Shown one piece after another: positions 11,763-23,752 of a stretch of DNA of 64,000 nt. Numbering within the stretch: position 1 is the stretch's first letter; every line of letters begins with the position of its first letter. Below the pieces are notes generated by a model, which was not told where the DNA came from, searched no databases, and saw nothing but the letters and a program-made list of their open reading frames with translations. The stretch is from Daucus carota subsp. sativus. Lineage: Eukaryota > Streptophyta > Magnoliopsida > Apiales > Apiaceae. The stretch lies in assembly GCF_001625215.2 (NCBI RefSeq), contig NC_030385.2, forward strand, positions 42,309,598 through 42,373,597, written 5' to 3'. A program made the translations under genes and the position numbers.

Positions 11763-12269
11763 ATTTAATTCTTTGATGTGTATCCCTCTCTTTCCATGCT
11801 TTGATGTGTCAACTTTTAGACATCATAAATCTTGACAACTAACCTATAGTAAGCATACCAATGAGTTTTTGTACACAGATACACATGTTGTATCGACTAT
11901 TTTAGCTTGCAGGACAGATGAGGCAAATGTGTTTGGTAGGACTACTCAGAATTCATTTTACTACTTTTATGACAAGGATGGTCATTCAAGATCAATGACA
12001 GTCTAATAGTGAACCGCATATAGCATATCTATTAATGGCAATACTACTAACTTCACTTCGAGTTTCTTCTCATTCTTCAAGCAGATGGATAAACTGGAGA
12101 AAGTTGCTAAAGACAGGTTTTGGACCGGCAATGATGCTGCTTCTGGAGATGTAGTCTCTCATGTGCTGGTTATAGCAAATCGGAAGAGTTATGTGCAACT
12201 GTGCATTAAATTTGTATTCATTCATTTTATGGTCGTATATTGATTTCTATTTTCCTTCAATGCTCAGAA
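11763..12269 (+). other. Unassigned spacer between LINE fragment and Helitron
   Basis: Short open stretches are visible, for example GRTTQNSFYYFYDKDGHSRS near 11935-11995 and EKVAKDRFWTGNDAASGDVV near 12095-12155. They are not in one frame, and I recognise no family. Possibly further transposon-gene fragments. Confidence 0.3.
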
Positions 12270-13651
12270 TCTTTTATATATTAAAGAAGCAACCGCAGAT
12301 TTGAAGATGAAAGCCCTTTGCAAAAATTAAAAATTATGCTTTGATTTTCACAGAAATTAAGAATTATGCTTTGATTTTCACACTGCAGATTTAAATATAA
12401 GTAATATATTAAGTAAAATTAATACAATATTTTTTTTGCAATTTCACATTATGATTATTTAAAATTTAATAATACACTATATATATTTAATAATTATTAA
12501 GAAATAATCATACAATATTTTTATTAGAAATTTAATGATCTCCTACTTTTTTTTCAAAATTATTGAGGGTGTTAGCACGTGTAGCGCGGACATAATTCCC
12601 AATTTATATTAAACAATACTAATAACAATAATTTTGTAAGATGATAGAACAATTTTTTTGACCTCTTTTTACAAGATTGATTTTTGACATTTAAGAGAAT
12701 CGAAACTTATTCTTTTTGTTGGAATTATAAATTGTGTCTTGATAGCGTAAATCTTTAGTTTTTCAATATTATATAAGTATTAGTTTTTTTTTATTCACTT
12801 TCAAATTTAAATTTAATATTATATGCAAATATAACTTAAATCCGGAAAATCAACATAATCAAGAATTATAAAAATCATAATTGTAATTTTTCAATTAAAT
12901 TTTACAATTACGATCCAATTACTAATATTATTCCCTTAAATATTTTATTTTATTTCTAATTATATCAAAAATAAAAATACTATATCAAAAATATTATTTA
13001 ATACCAAAATCTAATATTACATTTTTATTAAAAGGTAAAAGAAAATTAAGATTGTTCCGACCAATATTTTGTTAGCATTAAATTTCAATTTTCATATAAT
13101 CGTGTTATATGAGTGGTTGAATTCCAAAATTTTACTTACTTTGAAATTTAGTTTAATTATAGAAATCAACAATTATATGAAAATCAAGAATTATAAGATA
13201 ATATTGTTAAATTTTAAGATATAACTGTTAGAATCAACATAGAATTTTAGCTATCATATTTAACAAGATTCTTAAAATAAAATTCTCACTTATGTTACAA
13301 TTAAATTTAAAATTTTATGCAGATATAACTTAACATTTGATAACCGGGAATTTAGAATTTTAAAAAAAATGCTGTAATATATAAAAATTAACAAATTAAT
13401 AAGTATAATTCATATACAAATATCACTTTCACTATATTTTGTTAGCATAAATCTCAATTTTTAACGGTGATCGAATACCATATATCCCAAATAATTAATT
13501 TTTTGATGATGCAGTACCTGTAAATATACATAATATGCTAAATAAATATTAAAAATCTAATGTTAATATTTGTTTAATTTATTTTCCCACCTTATTTTAA
13601 TGAAAATTTTAATAATTTACCCGCACGCGAAGCGCGGGCATAATTCCCTAG
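12270..13651 (+). mobile_element. Non-autonomous Helitron
   Basis: The left end is TC (TCTTTTATATATTAAAGAAGC) after an A. The right end has a short GC-rich hairpin (CCGCACGCGAAGCGCGGGC) followed by CATAATTCCCTAG and a host T. TC...hairpin...CTAG inserted between A and T is the Helitron signature. A second, damaged hairpin tail (cacgtgtagcgcggacataattccc) at 12573-12600 suggests a nested or alternative 3' end. The interior is extremely AT-rich and has no Rep/helicase coding. Confidence 0.75.
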
Positions 13652-14400
13652 TGTATAAAATAACTTTGTTAATAATGATCATAAAAATCTCACTGATTTT
13701 CACAATATTTCAAAAAGCTTAAAATCATTAAACTATTCATAAAATCCATCATCTTATCAAGTTGGAGAAAATCCATCAAAAATTAAATATCATCATATTT
13801 TAATAGATTTTATACAATCTTAAATGAATATTGTCGAATTTTTAAGCATAATCTAAAATTCCAATTTAATCAACCAAATTTTGTAGCATTATTTAAAATC
13901 TTAATAACTGATTGCTCAAAGATTTCGATAACTTTTTAAAATCAGAATTGAATATTCTCGAATTTCATGAAATAGTTATTTAAATTCTTACCGAATACAC
14001 TCCCTTAAATAACATAGTACAATCCTACGAAATCGATCATTTTACCCGAAGTCCAAAAGAATCCATTTAATAATGCCATCAGATTTTAATAGTAGATTTT
14101 AAATAATCCTCAATTTAAAACATAATTTAACTAATTAAATATCACCAGATTTTGTAACATAATTTAAAATCCTAATTGAATATTCGAGGATTTAAATAAT
14201 TTTTAAAATTCAAATTGAATAATCTCGAATTCCAAAAACAATTTTTTTTTGAAATAAAAAAAAACAATTTTAAAAACAATTTTTTTAAAATTTAAAAAAA
14301 CAATTTTTTTAAAATTTAAATTCCAATTGAAAAAAATAAATATATTGATTATCTGATATCCTGTTGCTGATTTGCCAACTGTAACTCTGTAAGTCGGAGC
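13652..14400. other. AT-rich spacer upstream of HYD1
   Basis: Low-complexity AT-rich DNA with repeated words such as aattttaaaa, and poly-A/poly-T blocks around 14230-14330. No gene or clear element ends seen. It must contain the HYD1 promoter towards its right end. Confidence 0.4.
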
Positions 14401-15127
14401 ATAAACAAAGAGTAAAACAGAGTGGAATCTTTTCTCCTCTGCGTGCGACTAATCTCGTATCTCTCACCGGCCGCCATTTTACAAATTTATAACAACCCCC
14501 ATCTACACTTCCTAGTTGCTGCACATCTCATTACACAAACAGGTGCGTTTTGCAATTCAATTATGTGTATATACATTTATATTTAACACAGTGTCCATTG
14601 GTGTTGCTCTAATGCATTTTTCTTGTCTAATTCAATTTACTGAGATCTGGGTATGTAATTTTTGTTGCTTTAGTTGAGATTTATTGATTTTAGTGTGCTG
14701 TTATTGTGTTTTATGTTGTGGGTTTTAGTTTAGCTGATGATTTTGACAACTTTTCGTTAATTTTTATGAATTGATGGTTTTTTTAGAACTTCAAAAGGGA
14801 TGATAGAATTGAATGTTTAAGGTTGAAGAAGTACAATGTTGTTAAGTTATCGGTTGTCCTAAAATCTGAATGTTATATTTTAACAGTTCTCCTCGGTGGG
14901 AGTTTATTTTTGATTCGACGAGTGGATCAAGCGACTTGCTGGGGTAGCATCTTGTATTACAGTCTAACAATTGTAATTAACCGGTTATTTTGTATCATGT
15001 GTATTTTATGGTTTTGTCTATGTAATTGAGTCAGGTTGTGTAAGATATTATGATATAAGATCCTCACGAGATCAAATTGCGACCCACTTGGAACTATAGT
15101 GGACCCGGAAATTGATAGACCTACCTA

Positions 15128-15290
15128 GTAATCCACTCTTCAAAACCAAAAAATGGGATCCTAAGAAAGGATAGAGCCACTGTAGGGATCCACTCTTTGA
15201 AAGCAAAAACCTGGGCTTTCGAGTGAGGAGGGATAGTGATCCACCCTGCAAATCCAAAAAGTGGGATTTTAAGTGAGAGGGATATTGATG
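15128..15290 (+). repeat. Three degenerate ~50-bp tandem repeats in the presumed HYD1 leader intron
   Basis: The words 'atccactctt', 'gatccactctttg' and 'gatccaccctgc' start at about 15131, 15187 and 15238. Each is followed by a caaaa..tgggat/ctt..agg pattern. Units differ at many positions. The source is unknown. Confidence 0.55.
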
Positions 15291-15798
15291 ACAAAAAGAT
15301 CATTTCAAGCCCAACACCTTGATCTTTAAGGAGAAGTGTAACATAAGTCAGAGTTAACGCTACGTAGTACCTGTGGTTTATAAATGTGACCCGAGAGTCT
15401 GCAGTGTAAGTGTACAAAATATCTATTTAGGGAGCATGCTTTTATCTTCTCGATCAGATTTTAATTTAGGATCATTGCCCTTTTATTTTATTTAAAATTG
15501 GGATCAGATTTTAATATTTTGGAAAAACAAACTTTACTGCAAGTTTAGTTCTTCAATGTTTTGTTATTTGCAATATATTGATATTTAGGCAGGGAGGTGG
15601 AATTATAGTTTATACTTTATAGGAATTAGGAAAGTGTTGTGTTCACAACATATATGTGAATGAGATTGCCATGTTGCATGATTTCTGATATAGTAGTACA
15701 GTATATGGTTACAAGCCTTTTCTTTTACCCTTCAACTGGTTATAGAAAATATGCATCTGATATGTTTATGAGGTTCTGCAGGTAGGGTTTTCTAAAAA

Positions 15799-17875
15799 AT
15801 GGCGGGAGCTCAGTCATCTCAAGGATATGGCCATCCTTATATTCCGGAAGATCTTAGTCTTCCAGGTTTCGTGCCTGGTTTTCTCTCAATGTCAACTATT
15901 GTTGGAGTCTATGGAGGGTCTTCGTTGCTTGTTGTATCCCTCGTATGGATTATCTCCGGTAATCTATTCTAAACAGATGATATAGATTTTTTCATAACTA
16001 ACCTCAACTCCAAATAAGTCCGAAATTATGTTTGTTCATGTGCCTTGGCTTGAAAAGGATATGTAATCTATATGTTTGCTTATCAAAACAGACCTATATG
16101 CATCTACTTTTACCAGAGCGTAGTAACTTCCTTAGTCTACGATCGCCCTGGTCAATTGATCTTGATTTAATACATTTTTATGGGTAGGAATTGTCTTTTG
16201 AATGGAAACAGCAGCATTTTTGAAATTAGTGTATGGACAAAAACATTTTTTGAAGTTGAATTGGTTGAATCATGTTGAAGATATTAATTAAGATATATCA
16301 ATGTAAAAGAATCTCTATGATTTTACAACTTAGTATAGAATCAAATGTTTGAAATGAACAAATATTTTATCTCATACCTTTTGTCTTCCTGATTAATTCT
16401 ATACAAATGAAAGTATTGTTGATTTTAACTAGAACTTTATTTTTTTTTCTTATGCAAAAGGGAGAGCTGCTAAATTAGCCAAACTTGACAGATTGCTCAT
16501 GTGCTGGTGGGTTTTCACTGGTCTGACCCACATGATACTTGAGGGTTATTTTGTTTTTTCACCGCAATTTTATCAGAAGACAACTCCCCATTACCTAGCA
16601 GAAGTCTGTAAGTTATCTGTTGCTCTTATCTCTACACACCAGTAAAAGATTTGGGTCACCTTTAGACTTTATTTATAGTGCTCCTAATAAATAAAATTCA
16701 GGGAAGGAATACAGCAAAGGTGATTCAAGATACGTAGGACGGGATTCTGGAGTAATTGCTGTAGAAGGAATAACTGCAGTTTTGGAGGGTCCAGCTTGCC
16801 TTCTAGTAACGTATGTTTATATGTTATAAACTTCCTTCTAGTAAATATAGAGCACTATACTTATTTCTTTTACCAAAATGTCCATGTAAAGGGAAGAAAA
16901 TCATGTTTTAATTGGGAAATAAGAGAGATGAATGACATTGCATTAGAAGGTCAAACAATTTTTTGCCAGGACTGGTAGAAACTTATATGTAGCTTAAAGT
17001 TGCTAATTCATTCCATATGATTGTGTTTAAGAAACCAAAAAAAGAAAAAGGTAATAGTTTCTGAAGAGTGCAAGCTCCTCATATAGCGAGATGCTTATAT
17101 AGTCAACAATATTAGTTGCCCTCATACCTTCAGTTATTAAACTCCATAAAAAATGTCAATGCTAAATCTACTAACCTGTGATACAAGTGCATATGATTGC
17201 ATTAGAAGGTCAACAATTTTTTGCTAGGACTGGTAGAAACTTATATGATTGCATACGAGAGATGAATGACATTGCATTAGAAGGTCAACCATTTTTTGCT
17301 AGGACTGGTAGAAACTTATATGTAGATTAAAGTTGCTAATTCCATTCCAAATGATTGTGTTAAGGAAACCAAAAAAAGAAGAAGAGAAGGTAATGGTTTC
17401 TGAAGAGTGCAAGCTCCTTATATAGCCAGATGCTTATATAGTCAACGACTGAACATATTAGTTGTCCTCGTATTTTCAGTCTTTAAACTCCAGCAAGAAT
17501 GTCAATGCTAAATCTACTAGCCTCTGATACAAGTGCATATGCTTGCGTGTGCTACTGCGCTCCACTGTTAATTGTTCTTAAATGATATTCTTAACATTTG
17601 GCAGGTATGCTATAGCCAAAAGGAAATCATACAGCCACATACTTCAGATTGCTATTTCTCTTGGACAGCTATACGGGACTGCTGTATATTTCATCACTTC
17701 TTTCTTGGAAGGGGATAACTTCGCCACAAACTCTTTCTATTATTATGCCTACTACATATTTGCAAACTCTTTTTGGGTTTGGATACCTACACTTATAGTT
17801 ATTCGGAGCTGGAGCAAGATATGTGCAGCATTTACAGCCCAAGAGCAGAAAAATTCAAAGGCCAAGAAACGTTGA
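15799..17875 (+). CDS. HYD1: 3-beta-hydroxysteroid delta8,delta7-isomerase (emopamil-binding protein family)
   Basis: ER-membrane sterol isomerase that shifts the sterol B-ring double bond from C8 to C7 in phytosterol synthesis; Arabidopsis HYDRA1 is the reference. Exons 15799-15958, 16461-16607, 16702-16810 and 17605-17875 join to 228 residues, the normal family length. Visible family motifs: HPYIPEDLSLPGFVP at the N-terminus, four to five membrane segments, FTGLTHMILEGYF with the conserved His77 and Glu81 equivalent to the EBP active-site pair, GDSRYVGRDS, AVEGITAVLEGPA and LEGDNFATNSFYYY. The C-terminus is Lys-rich (AKKR), fitting ER retention. A leader exon ending near 14542 and a leader intron (14543-15781) are likely, given AAACAG/GTGCG and CTGCAG/GTAGG signals. 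The last intron contains a tandem duplication. Confidence 0.95.
16928..17542 (+). repeat. Tandem segmental duplication inside the last HYD1 intron
   Basis: The sequence gaatgacattgcattagaagg near 16928 recurs near 17262, and both copies run on in parallel through 'ggactggtagaaacttatatgta', 'gtttctgaagagtgcaagctcct' and 'gtcaatgctaaatctacta'. A partial third start lies at about 17195-17250. The period is roughly 330 bp. Coding sequence and splice sites are unaffected. Confidence 0.8.
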
Positions 17876-18404
17876 AGGTTAGCTATGAAGTACAAGCTTG
17901 ATTTATTTGATTATCCATTCATGTGTGGGGGCATTTACACATATATATTAATCATACAATGAGATATGTATGCATGCAAATCGTACAATGAGATATTTGG
18001 ATATCCTTACCAGATCTAAATTTTTTCACACATATTGGATTTTTAAACGTATTTGTTTACCTTTTGCTAATTCACTCTCCTGATCTCTTAGAGTATAGTC
18101 TGAGAAGTTTTGGTGCTTTCTACCTTTTGGTTTCACGGCTGCAAGTAAAATTAGTTGAAATTAAGTATAGCCTAGAACCTAGATCCACCCTCTAGTGCTG
18201 TCGAAGTTGAGTGCAATATCCTTTGGGAGTTAAATTAACCCATCTTGCTAGGTTATTCCTGACAGCCCCTTAAATGTAGAAAAGTAGAGGTGCCCGAAGA
18301 AGTTCACTTATGATAACTAGAGATATCTTCTATTGGTAACTGGAGATCGATGGTTTGAGCTTCAGTGGAGATATACACTGTCATTTTAATGTTGCCCCTT
18401 GTCA
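17876..18404. other. HYD1 3' flank
   Basis: Probable 3' UTR and spacer. Nothing else recognised. Confidence 0.4.
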
Positions 18405-18516
18405 CCTAGATCAAAATTAGCAAGTATAAACTAGGAAAATCTGAAAGAATAATTTATGTACCTAGATCAAAATTAGCAAGTATAAACTAGGAAAATCTGA
18501 AAGAATAATTAATGTA
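18405..18516 (+). repeat. Two tandem 56-bp units
   Basis: The unit starts cctagatcaaaattagcaag and is repeated exactly 56 bp later with one clear difference near its end (aatttatgta against aattaatgta). It lies about 180 bp upstream of the RING-H2 start codon. Confidence 0.9.
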
Positions 18517-18693
18517 AGACAATATCAAAGCTAGAGTTTAACAAAGGGAATAAAGCCTCCGGCCTGGTCACAACATGCAAAACAATGTTTTAACTTTGTA
18601 ATTACCGCCATTGCTGCGTATTTGGTTAGTTGATTAATATAAAAAGTTTTAGTTCTCTCCTCTAGGCAAATGCTTATCTAAAATCTTTCTTCT

Positions 18694-19110
18694 ATGGACC
18701 GTAATAATTTCTGGTTCCAACATTCTTTCACCATTGCCACATTTGGCATTATAGCTTTGATAGTTACTCTACGCCGCTGTTTCACAACCATCACTCTTCG
18801 AGATCAACAGGCTGAAGCACTACCACACAAATCCGTCATCCTTGAACATACCGACATTAGGAGCATCCCAACTCATAGATACATCAGGGGCAATAGACAG
18901 TCTGCTGAATGTGCTGTGTGTTTAAGCGAGTTTGAAGATAATCAAGTATTGCGAACTTTGCCTAAATGCAATCACTCGTTTCATGTTGATTGTATCGATA
19001 TGTGGCTCTATTCACATCCGAATTGTCCGACATGTCGGACCAGTATAATGCCTTCTCCTTCATCTTTGCCTGAAGAACACATACACATTCAAGTGGAGCC
19101 AGTACGATAA
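18694..19110 (+). CDS. RING-H2 zinc finger E3 ubiquitin ligase, ATL-like
   Basis: Intronless 138-residue protein, probably a membrane-anchored E3 ubiquitin ligase. One hydrophobic segment lies at about residues 9-27 (SFTIATFGIIALIVTL). The RING-H2 domain is at about residues 71-112: C-x2-C, x14, C-x-H-x2-H-x2-C, x10, C-x2-C, visible in CAVCLSEFEDNQVLRTLPKC and NHSFHVDCIDMWLYSHPNCP. The Trp after the sixth ligand and the Pro before the last Cys pair, both used to bind E2, are present. The GLD motif that usually precedes the RING in ATL proteins is not evident; PTHRYIRGNRQSAE stands there instead. The protein is at the short end for ATLs. It could be a functional short ATL or a recent derivative. 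Confidence 0.85.
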   Translation: MDRNNFWFQHSFTIATFGIIALIVTLRRCFTTITLRDQQAEALPHKSVILEHTDIRSIPTHRYIRGNRQSAECAVCLSEFEDNQVLRTLPKCNHSFHVDCIDMWLYSHPNCPTCRTSIMPSPSSLPEEHIHIQVEPVR

Positions 19111-19524
19111 CACTTGGTTTTATATCATGATACAAGATTTAGAGTTGCAGCGAGTAATTTGTTTCAAGCTAACTTGATCTCTTTGTCATTAGTTCTTTCA
19201 TCTTACTTGAAGTTGAATGAGATTGCCAAAGTTTTAACCAAGTTTCAACAAACGAACTCATCTTTTTGTAGAATCATTTAAATATGCAGCATTCGAGGGG
19301 AAATGAGACGTAAGGCGTCTATATCTGGCTATACATCATTTATTAATTAATTAATTACAATGTATAAAACAAATTGAAATTATATCCACGATGCAACTCA
19401 CATCCATTTTATGAAATATCAATATTTGTATGAAACAGCAGTTATTATATTATTAAAAATATTATAGATAATTAATTATGGGTATAAGTTTTCTTTGGTC
19501 AAAAGTTTTTGTGGTATATATATT
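19111..19524. other. RING gene 3' flank
   Basis: AT-rich spacer with no recognisable feature. Confidence 0.4.
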
Positions 19525-19954
19525 TAGAACAAAATTCCATGTAGTCCACATATTTACTATAGTACCGTAGACCATGTATATTCTGCAACTATAAAATGGC
19601 ATAAAAACATTGCAAAATGTATTATTTTACAAATTATGTTCTATAAACATCATTATTTTGTTAAAAATTTTGACAATCCTAAACATCCTACAAATTAAAT
19701 AGTGAAAAACACATTATCTTGCAAAACATGTTAAGTTTGCAGAACATATTTACATATTACAGAACATATGTGTTCTACTTGTCGAACATAAATGATTTTC
19801 AATATTTTTCATGAAATAGTGATATTTATAGAATGTATTTCACAAAATAACAAATTTCATACGTTTTGCAATGTTTTTATGCCATTTATAGTTGCAGAAC
19901 ATACGTGGTGTACGGTATTACAGTAAATATTTGGACTACATGAAACTTATTATA
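19525..19954 (-). mobile_element. Fold-back MITE, family F, copy 2
   Basis: The reverse complement of this segment aligns with 4808-5239 throughout. The ends are again inverted (TAGAACAAAATTCCATGTAG on the left, CTACATGAAACTTATTA on the right). The right boundary is uncertain by a few bases. Confidence 0.75.
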
Positions 19955-20173
19955 TTAAAAGTTTTGGAGGCCAAGATCATTTAATTATTAAATATGAGAC
20001 ATCTAAATCTCTTCCTAATATAATTGTTCTCTTTGACTATTCTACAAAATCGGAAAAATAACATCAAGCAGAGGAAATGTTGTGATAGGTGATTGGGGAA
20101 ACCGTTCTCCTCTTGCTTTCCGATGACGCATTGTAATCTTTCCGACCTCAAACAATATCTTATGATCCCGACG

Positions 20174-20440
20174 ACGGTGTGTCAAAGAGTGCTTATCAAA
20201 TACATTGTAGGGGGCCGTTAGATATATATTTAAAAGATTTAGATTCAATCTTAATTTTTAGTGGATCTGCTATAAATATCCGGGGAACGGGAGTTCTCCT
20301 TTTCAGGGATAATATTCGTGAAATAAAACTTTGCCGTTCTGCAGATATTAATAGCGGATCTATTAAAAAATAAAATTTAATCTGAACTCTTAAAATATAG
20401 ATCCAACGGTATGTTAAATAAGTCATTCCTGACACACGGT
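20174..20440. mobile_element. Probable MITE with long terminal inverted repeats
   Basis: The left arm (acggtgtgtcaaagagtgctta, ccgttagatatatatttaaaag, ttttagtggatctgcta) matches the reverse complement of the right arm (tagcggatctattaaaa, cttaaaatatagatccaacgg, cattcctgacacacggtt). Arms are about 100 bp and imperfect. No target duplication resolved, no ORF. Confidence 0.55.
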
Positions 20441-20702
20441 TGATTGTCAAGGAACAGGACCCGTTTCTTATTTTCAACAACCTTCTGAGTCCTTAGGCTT
20501 CATTATTTTTAACAACCTTATTTTATATTTTAATATAATATATATTTATTTCTAATTTTAGTTTTAATACTTTTAATTATCAATATTACATTTTTAAAAA
20601 TGAGCATATCTATAGAAGTTATTGGTGTTGTAATACCTTATAGCACTTTGAATTGTTGTAAGTCTAATTATTTATAAGAAAGCAAAGGATTAAAACCAAT
20701 AT

Positions 20703-20891
20703 CGGTTTTTCTATGGTGTGTCTATGGGCACACATTAAGCACTAACGCTTATGAGTTTGGTGCATTTCTATTGGTCATCTAATCATAAATAAGGATGACA
20801 CTCCTGCATATGCATCAAGTCCACCAATCAAAATCCACCAAATTTATCAAATTTAATGCTTAATGTGTGCCGGCACACACTAGAAAGACCC
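20703..20891 (+). mobile_element. Mutator-like MITE, family M1, with 9-bp target duplication
   Basis: The 189-bp element starts CGGTTTTTCTATGGTGTG and ends CACACTAGAAAGACCC. It is flanked by AACCAATAT at 20694-20702 and 20892-20900. A 9-bp duplication is characteristic of Mutator-like elements. Two further members lie at 37432-37828. Confidence 0.85.
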
Positions 20892-20900
20892 AACCAATAT

Positions 20901-21339
20901 TTATATATTCAAATTTAGTAACGTCACCATTCCGAGGATTAGTTACGTCAGAGTTTGGAGAAATATCACCTACCAAACAAACAGGTAGAGTCTTCCCGAT
21001 AAAAACAGCGTATTGATTATTGATGAACTTGTACTCAGGTAGTTGAATTTTGTTCAAGTCAGTACAGTGATAATTTATTGTTCTTAAATGAAGGCACTTA
21101 AATTTGTTATCGTGTCTTCAATTTCTTTTCTAAAATTTACATAAATATAGAAATATCAGCATGAAAAGTAACAAACCTGTCAATTCTTTTCTATGCAAAA
21201 GGGTAGTTGAACAGTTAATTTGTAAAAAAAAAATAATATTTTTGCAAATAACTCCTTAATTAAAAACAATTTCAGTAATTATTTTTGTGAGAAACATCTA
21301 TCATGTACAAAAATCAAATACCAGCTTATTTCAAGTGTA
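20901..21339. other. Spacer between MITE and microsatellite
   Basis: AT-rich, nothing recognised. Confidence 0.3.
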
Positions 21340-21340
21340 C

Positions 21341-21394
<54 letters not shown>
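21340..21394 (+). repeat. Palindromic trinucleotide microsatellite (AAT)n(ATT)n
   Basis: An AAT run switches at its midpoint to an ATT run, so the whole tract is self-complementary and could form a hairpin. Confidence 0.95.
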
Positions 21395-21397
<3 letters not shown>

Positions 21398-21761
21398 CAT
21401 TTAACAGAATAATTTACTATAATATATTACGAGCACATCATGGAATGCTATATCTTACTTTGAGAGTTTAAATTTTATTGCATATACTATATTTTGCACG
21501 TATAAACAATTTATTAAGCTTATGAATTTCACATACTCCTCTCGTGAAATAGAGCGAGACTGTAGTCATATAAAATTAGGATACACAATCTTATTCTAAA
21601 ATATATGACATGCGGTATTTCTATCAAAAATATTAATATAAATACGTGAATTCAAATTTATTAATTATTTTTATAACAATTCGGAATTTAATTTCTTAAA
21701 CAATTTTGAATTTGATTTGACACGCTAAAATTGGATACGTTCATGATACTCGTATATGCTA

Positions 21762-22026
21762 CTCCCTCCGTCCCTTTTTACATGTCCACTTTGAAAAAAA
21801 AATTTGTCCCAAATTACTTGTCCACTTCTCTTTTCAAAGCAATTTTTTGTATGTTTTTTCAAAAAGTAACAACTTCCAATGTTTGACTAGCATATATATA
21901 TATACACACAACTCTATCTAATTCATTACATTTATTAGGGATATGTATGAAAACAAGATATCCAACTAACATTTACTTAAGATGCTTTATTTTTTAAAAG
22001 AGACAAGTAAAAATTGACGGAGGGAG
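21762..22026 (+). mobile_element. Stowaway-type MITE (Tc1/mariner), 265 bp
   Basis: It begins CTCCCTCCGTCCC, ends GACGGAGGGAG, and is flanked by TA on both sides. No ORF. The inside resembles the copy at 40669-40920 (tttacatgtcc). Confidence 0.9.
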
Positions 22027-22435
22027 TATGCATGGAGGTAGTAGGCAATTGGAATACTCCATGTATATTCTACTCCAATCCTATTCGGCATTGCTTATAA
22101 CACATAACATGTACGTAAGAGATCTGTCTTACGTGAAAATTTTGATTACTCTCTACTCGAGAGGAAAATGACAGATATTTGTTAGAGAGATATTATAAAT
22201 ATATGAGATTAAAATTAAGGTGATCATAGTCAATACACTTAACCCGTTAATGTAGGATCAAGCGACTTGCTAGTATTATTTTGCAACACGTATAATTAAT
22301 GATATACTTGAGTAGACTTTCCTTAGCTGGAAGATTAATATAATCATGGCTTATTGACTCGAAGGATTACTTATCATGTTCATACTCATGTCAACGTTTG
22401 ACCATGTCTGTAATCCAATTATCAACAAATTTGTC
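22027..22435. other. CASP-like gene upstream region
   Basis: Spacer that should include the promoter. No other feature recognised. Confidence 0.4.
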
Positions 22436-22442
22436 TATATAT
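22436..22442 (+). promoter_or_regulatory. Putative TATA box of the CASP-like gene
   Basis: TATATAT lies about 140 bp upstream of the start codon and is followed by a pyrimidine/AC-rich leader. Judged by position and motif only. Confidence 0.4.
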
Positions 22443-22579
22443 TTGTACATCAACTCAGCATTATAAAGAGCTAGCCACCTTTTATTTGTGTTCCAAAATC
22501 CAAACTTAACTTGGTATCTTAATTTATAGGATACTTGGACAGTTGATTACTTTGGAAGTTTTTGTGAGAGATCAAGAAG

Positions 22580-23752
22580 ATGAATCCGCCACCATCATCG
22601 GCCATGCCACCGCCATCGACTGCCGTGGTGTGGCGGTCCGTGGGGCTGACATTGAGAGTGGTGACAGTGATAAGCTTGCTCGTGTCGCTCATCATCATCT
22701 CCACCAACACCGCCACCTTGTCTTCGAATTTTAGCCGGATCGAGATCCGTTTTCAGGATGTGAAAGCTTATAGGTACGCACTGATTTGCCATATCACATG
22801 ATTTATTGTTTGTGGTTTGCCATATTCATATGATTAGGTGAAACTCAAGTAGAAAACTCTCATTGTGCTCTCTTTGTCTTAATTTTCTTGTTCAGTCGTC
22901 GAAGTCTAAAAATGCAACTTTTTTTTATAAAAAAAATAATATTATTAACAGAAATCACTTATCGAAACCCGTCGGGATAAGTCTCGAAAATCTGATTGGG
23001 AAACAAAAAACGAGTTAAACAAATAGCCGTTTCAGATTGCTTAGCACATAAATATTTAAATTTTTGATCCGGAAAATATTTCATCCATAATATAATGTTC
23101 AGAACTATCAGTTATTTCAACTGATATAGTAGCAACAAATAATCCCAAAATATGAAGAAATACAAATCCACCTTTTAATGTAAACAACTTCAACATTTGT
23201 TGTTTATAATATTATCTTGCCAACGTCTATATAGATTTATAGAAGATTCTCCATCTTTTAGTAATTTTGGACGATACCTAGAAATTTCATTCAACTCATT
23301 GACGAAATCATAAAAACGCAGGTACGTGCTGGCAACAATAGTGATCGGACTTGTCTACAGTCTCCTCCAAACTGCATTCACAATCTACCACGTGACTACC
23401 GGAAATCGCATCGCCGGAGATGCCCTTTATATTTTCGACTTCTACGGTGACAAGGTACGGCATACAAAACCCTTCTGCAAACTCGAGTACTAACATGAGA
23501 TATTGTATCTAGTTCGAAGCATTTAAATTATGATCTTTGTATCTGCAGTTGATATCGTATTTGCTAGCAACCGGCACCGGAGCAGGATTCGGAGTTACCG
23601 TGGATTTAAAAGATGCGAATTCCGGGACAAATACGGGGATCGACAAATTTTTCAACAAGGCGAATGCGGCATCGAGCATTCTTCTTCTCGCCTTCATCTT
23701 TACGGCAATATCATCCGTTTTGTCATCTTTAGCGCTGCCAAAAAAGGCTTGA
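22580..23752 (+). CDS. CASP-like (Casparian strip membrane domain-like) four-helix membrane protein
   Basis: Exons 22580-22773, 23322-23454 and 23549-23752 join in frame to 176 residues, normal for plant CASPL proteins. The cytosolic N-terminus is Pro/Ser-rich ([15 protein letters not shown]). The first helix contains a conserved Arg ([16 protein letters not shown]). The second follows [18 protein letters not shown], the third is [19 protein letters not shown], and the fourth is near the C-terminus ([18 protein letters not shown]). CASPLs are plasma-membrane scaffold proteins related to the Casparian-strip organisers; the role of this member cannot be told from sequence. Introns follow codons in the loops between helices, as is common in the family. 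Confidence 0.9.

Noticed and set aside
15121-15417. Minus-strand frame of 98 codons in the HYD1 leader region
   Set aside because: It results from the three degenerate tandem repeats and has no protein-like features.
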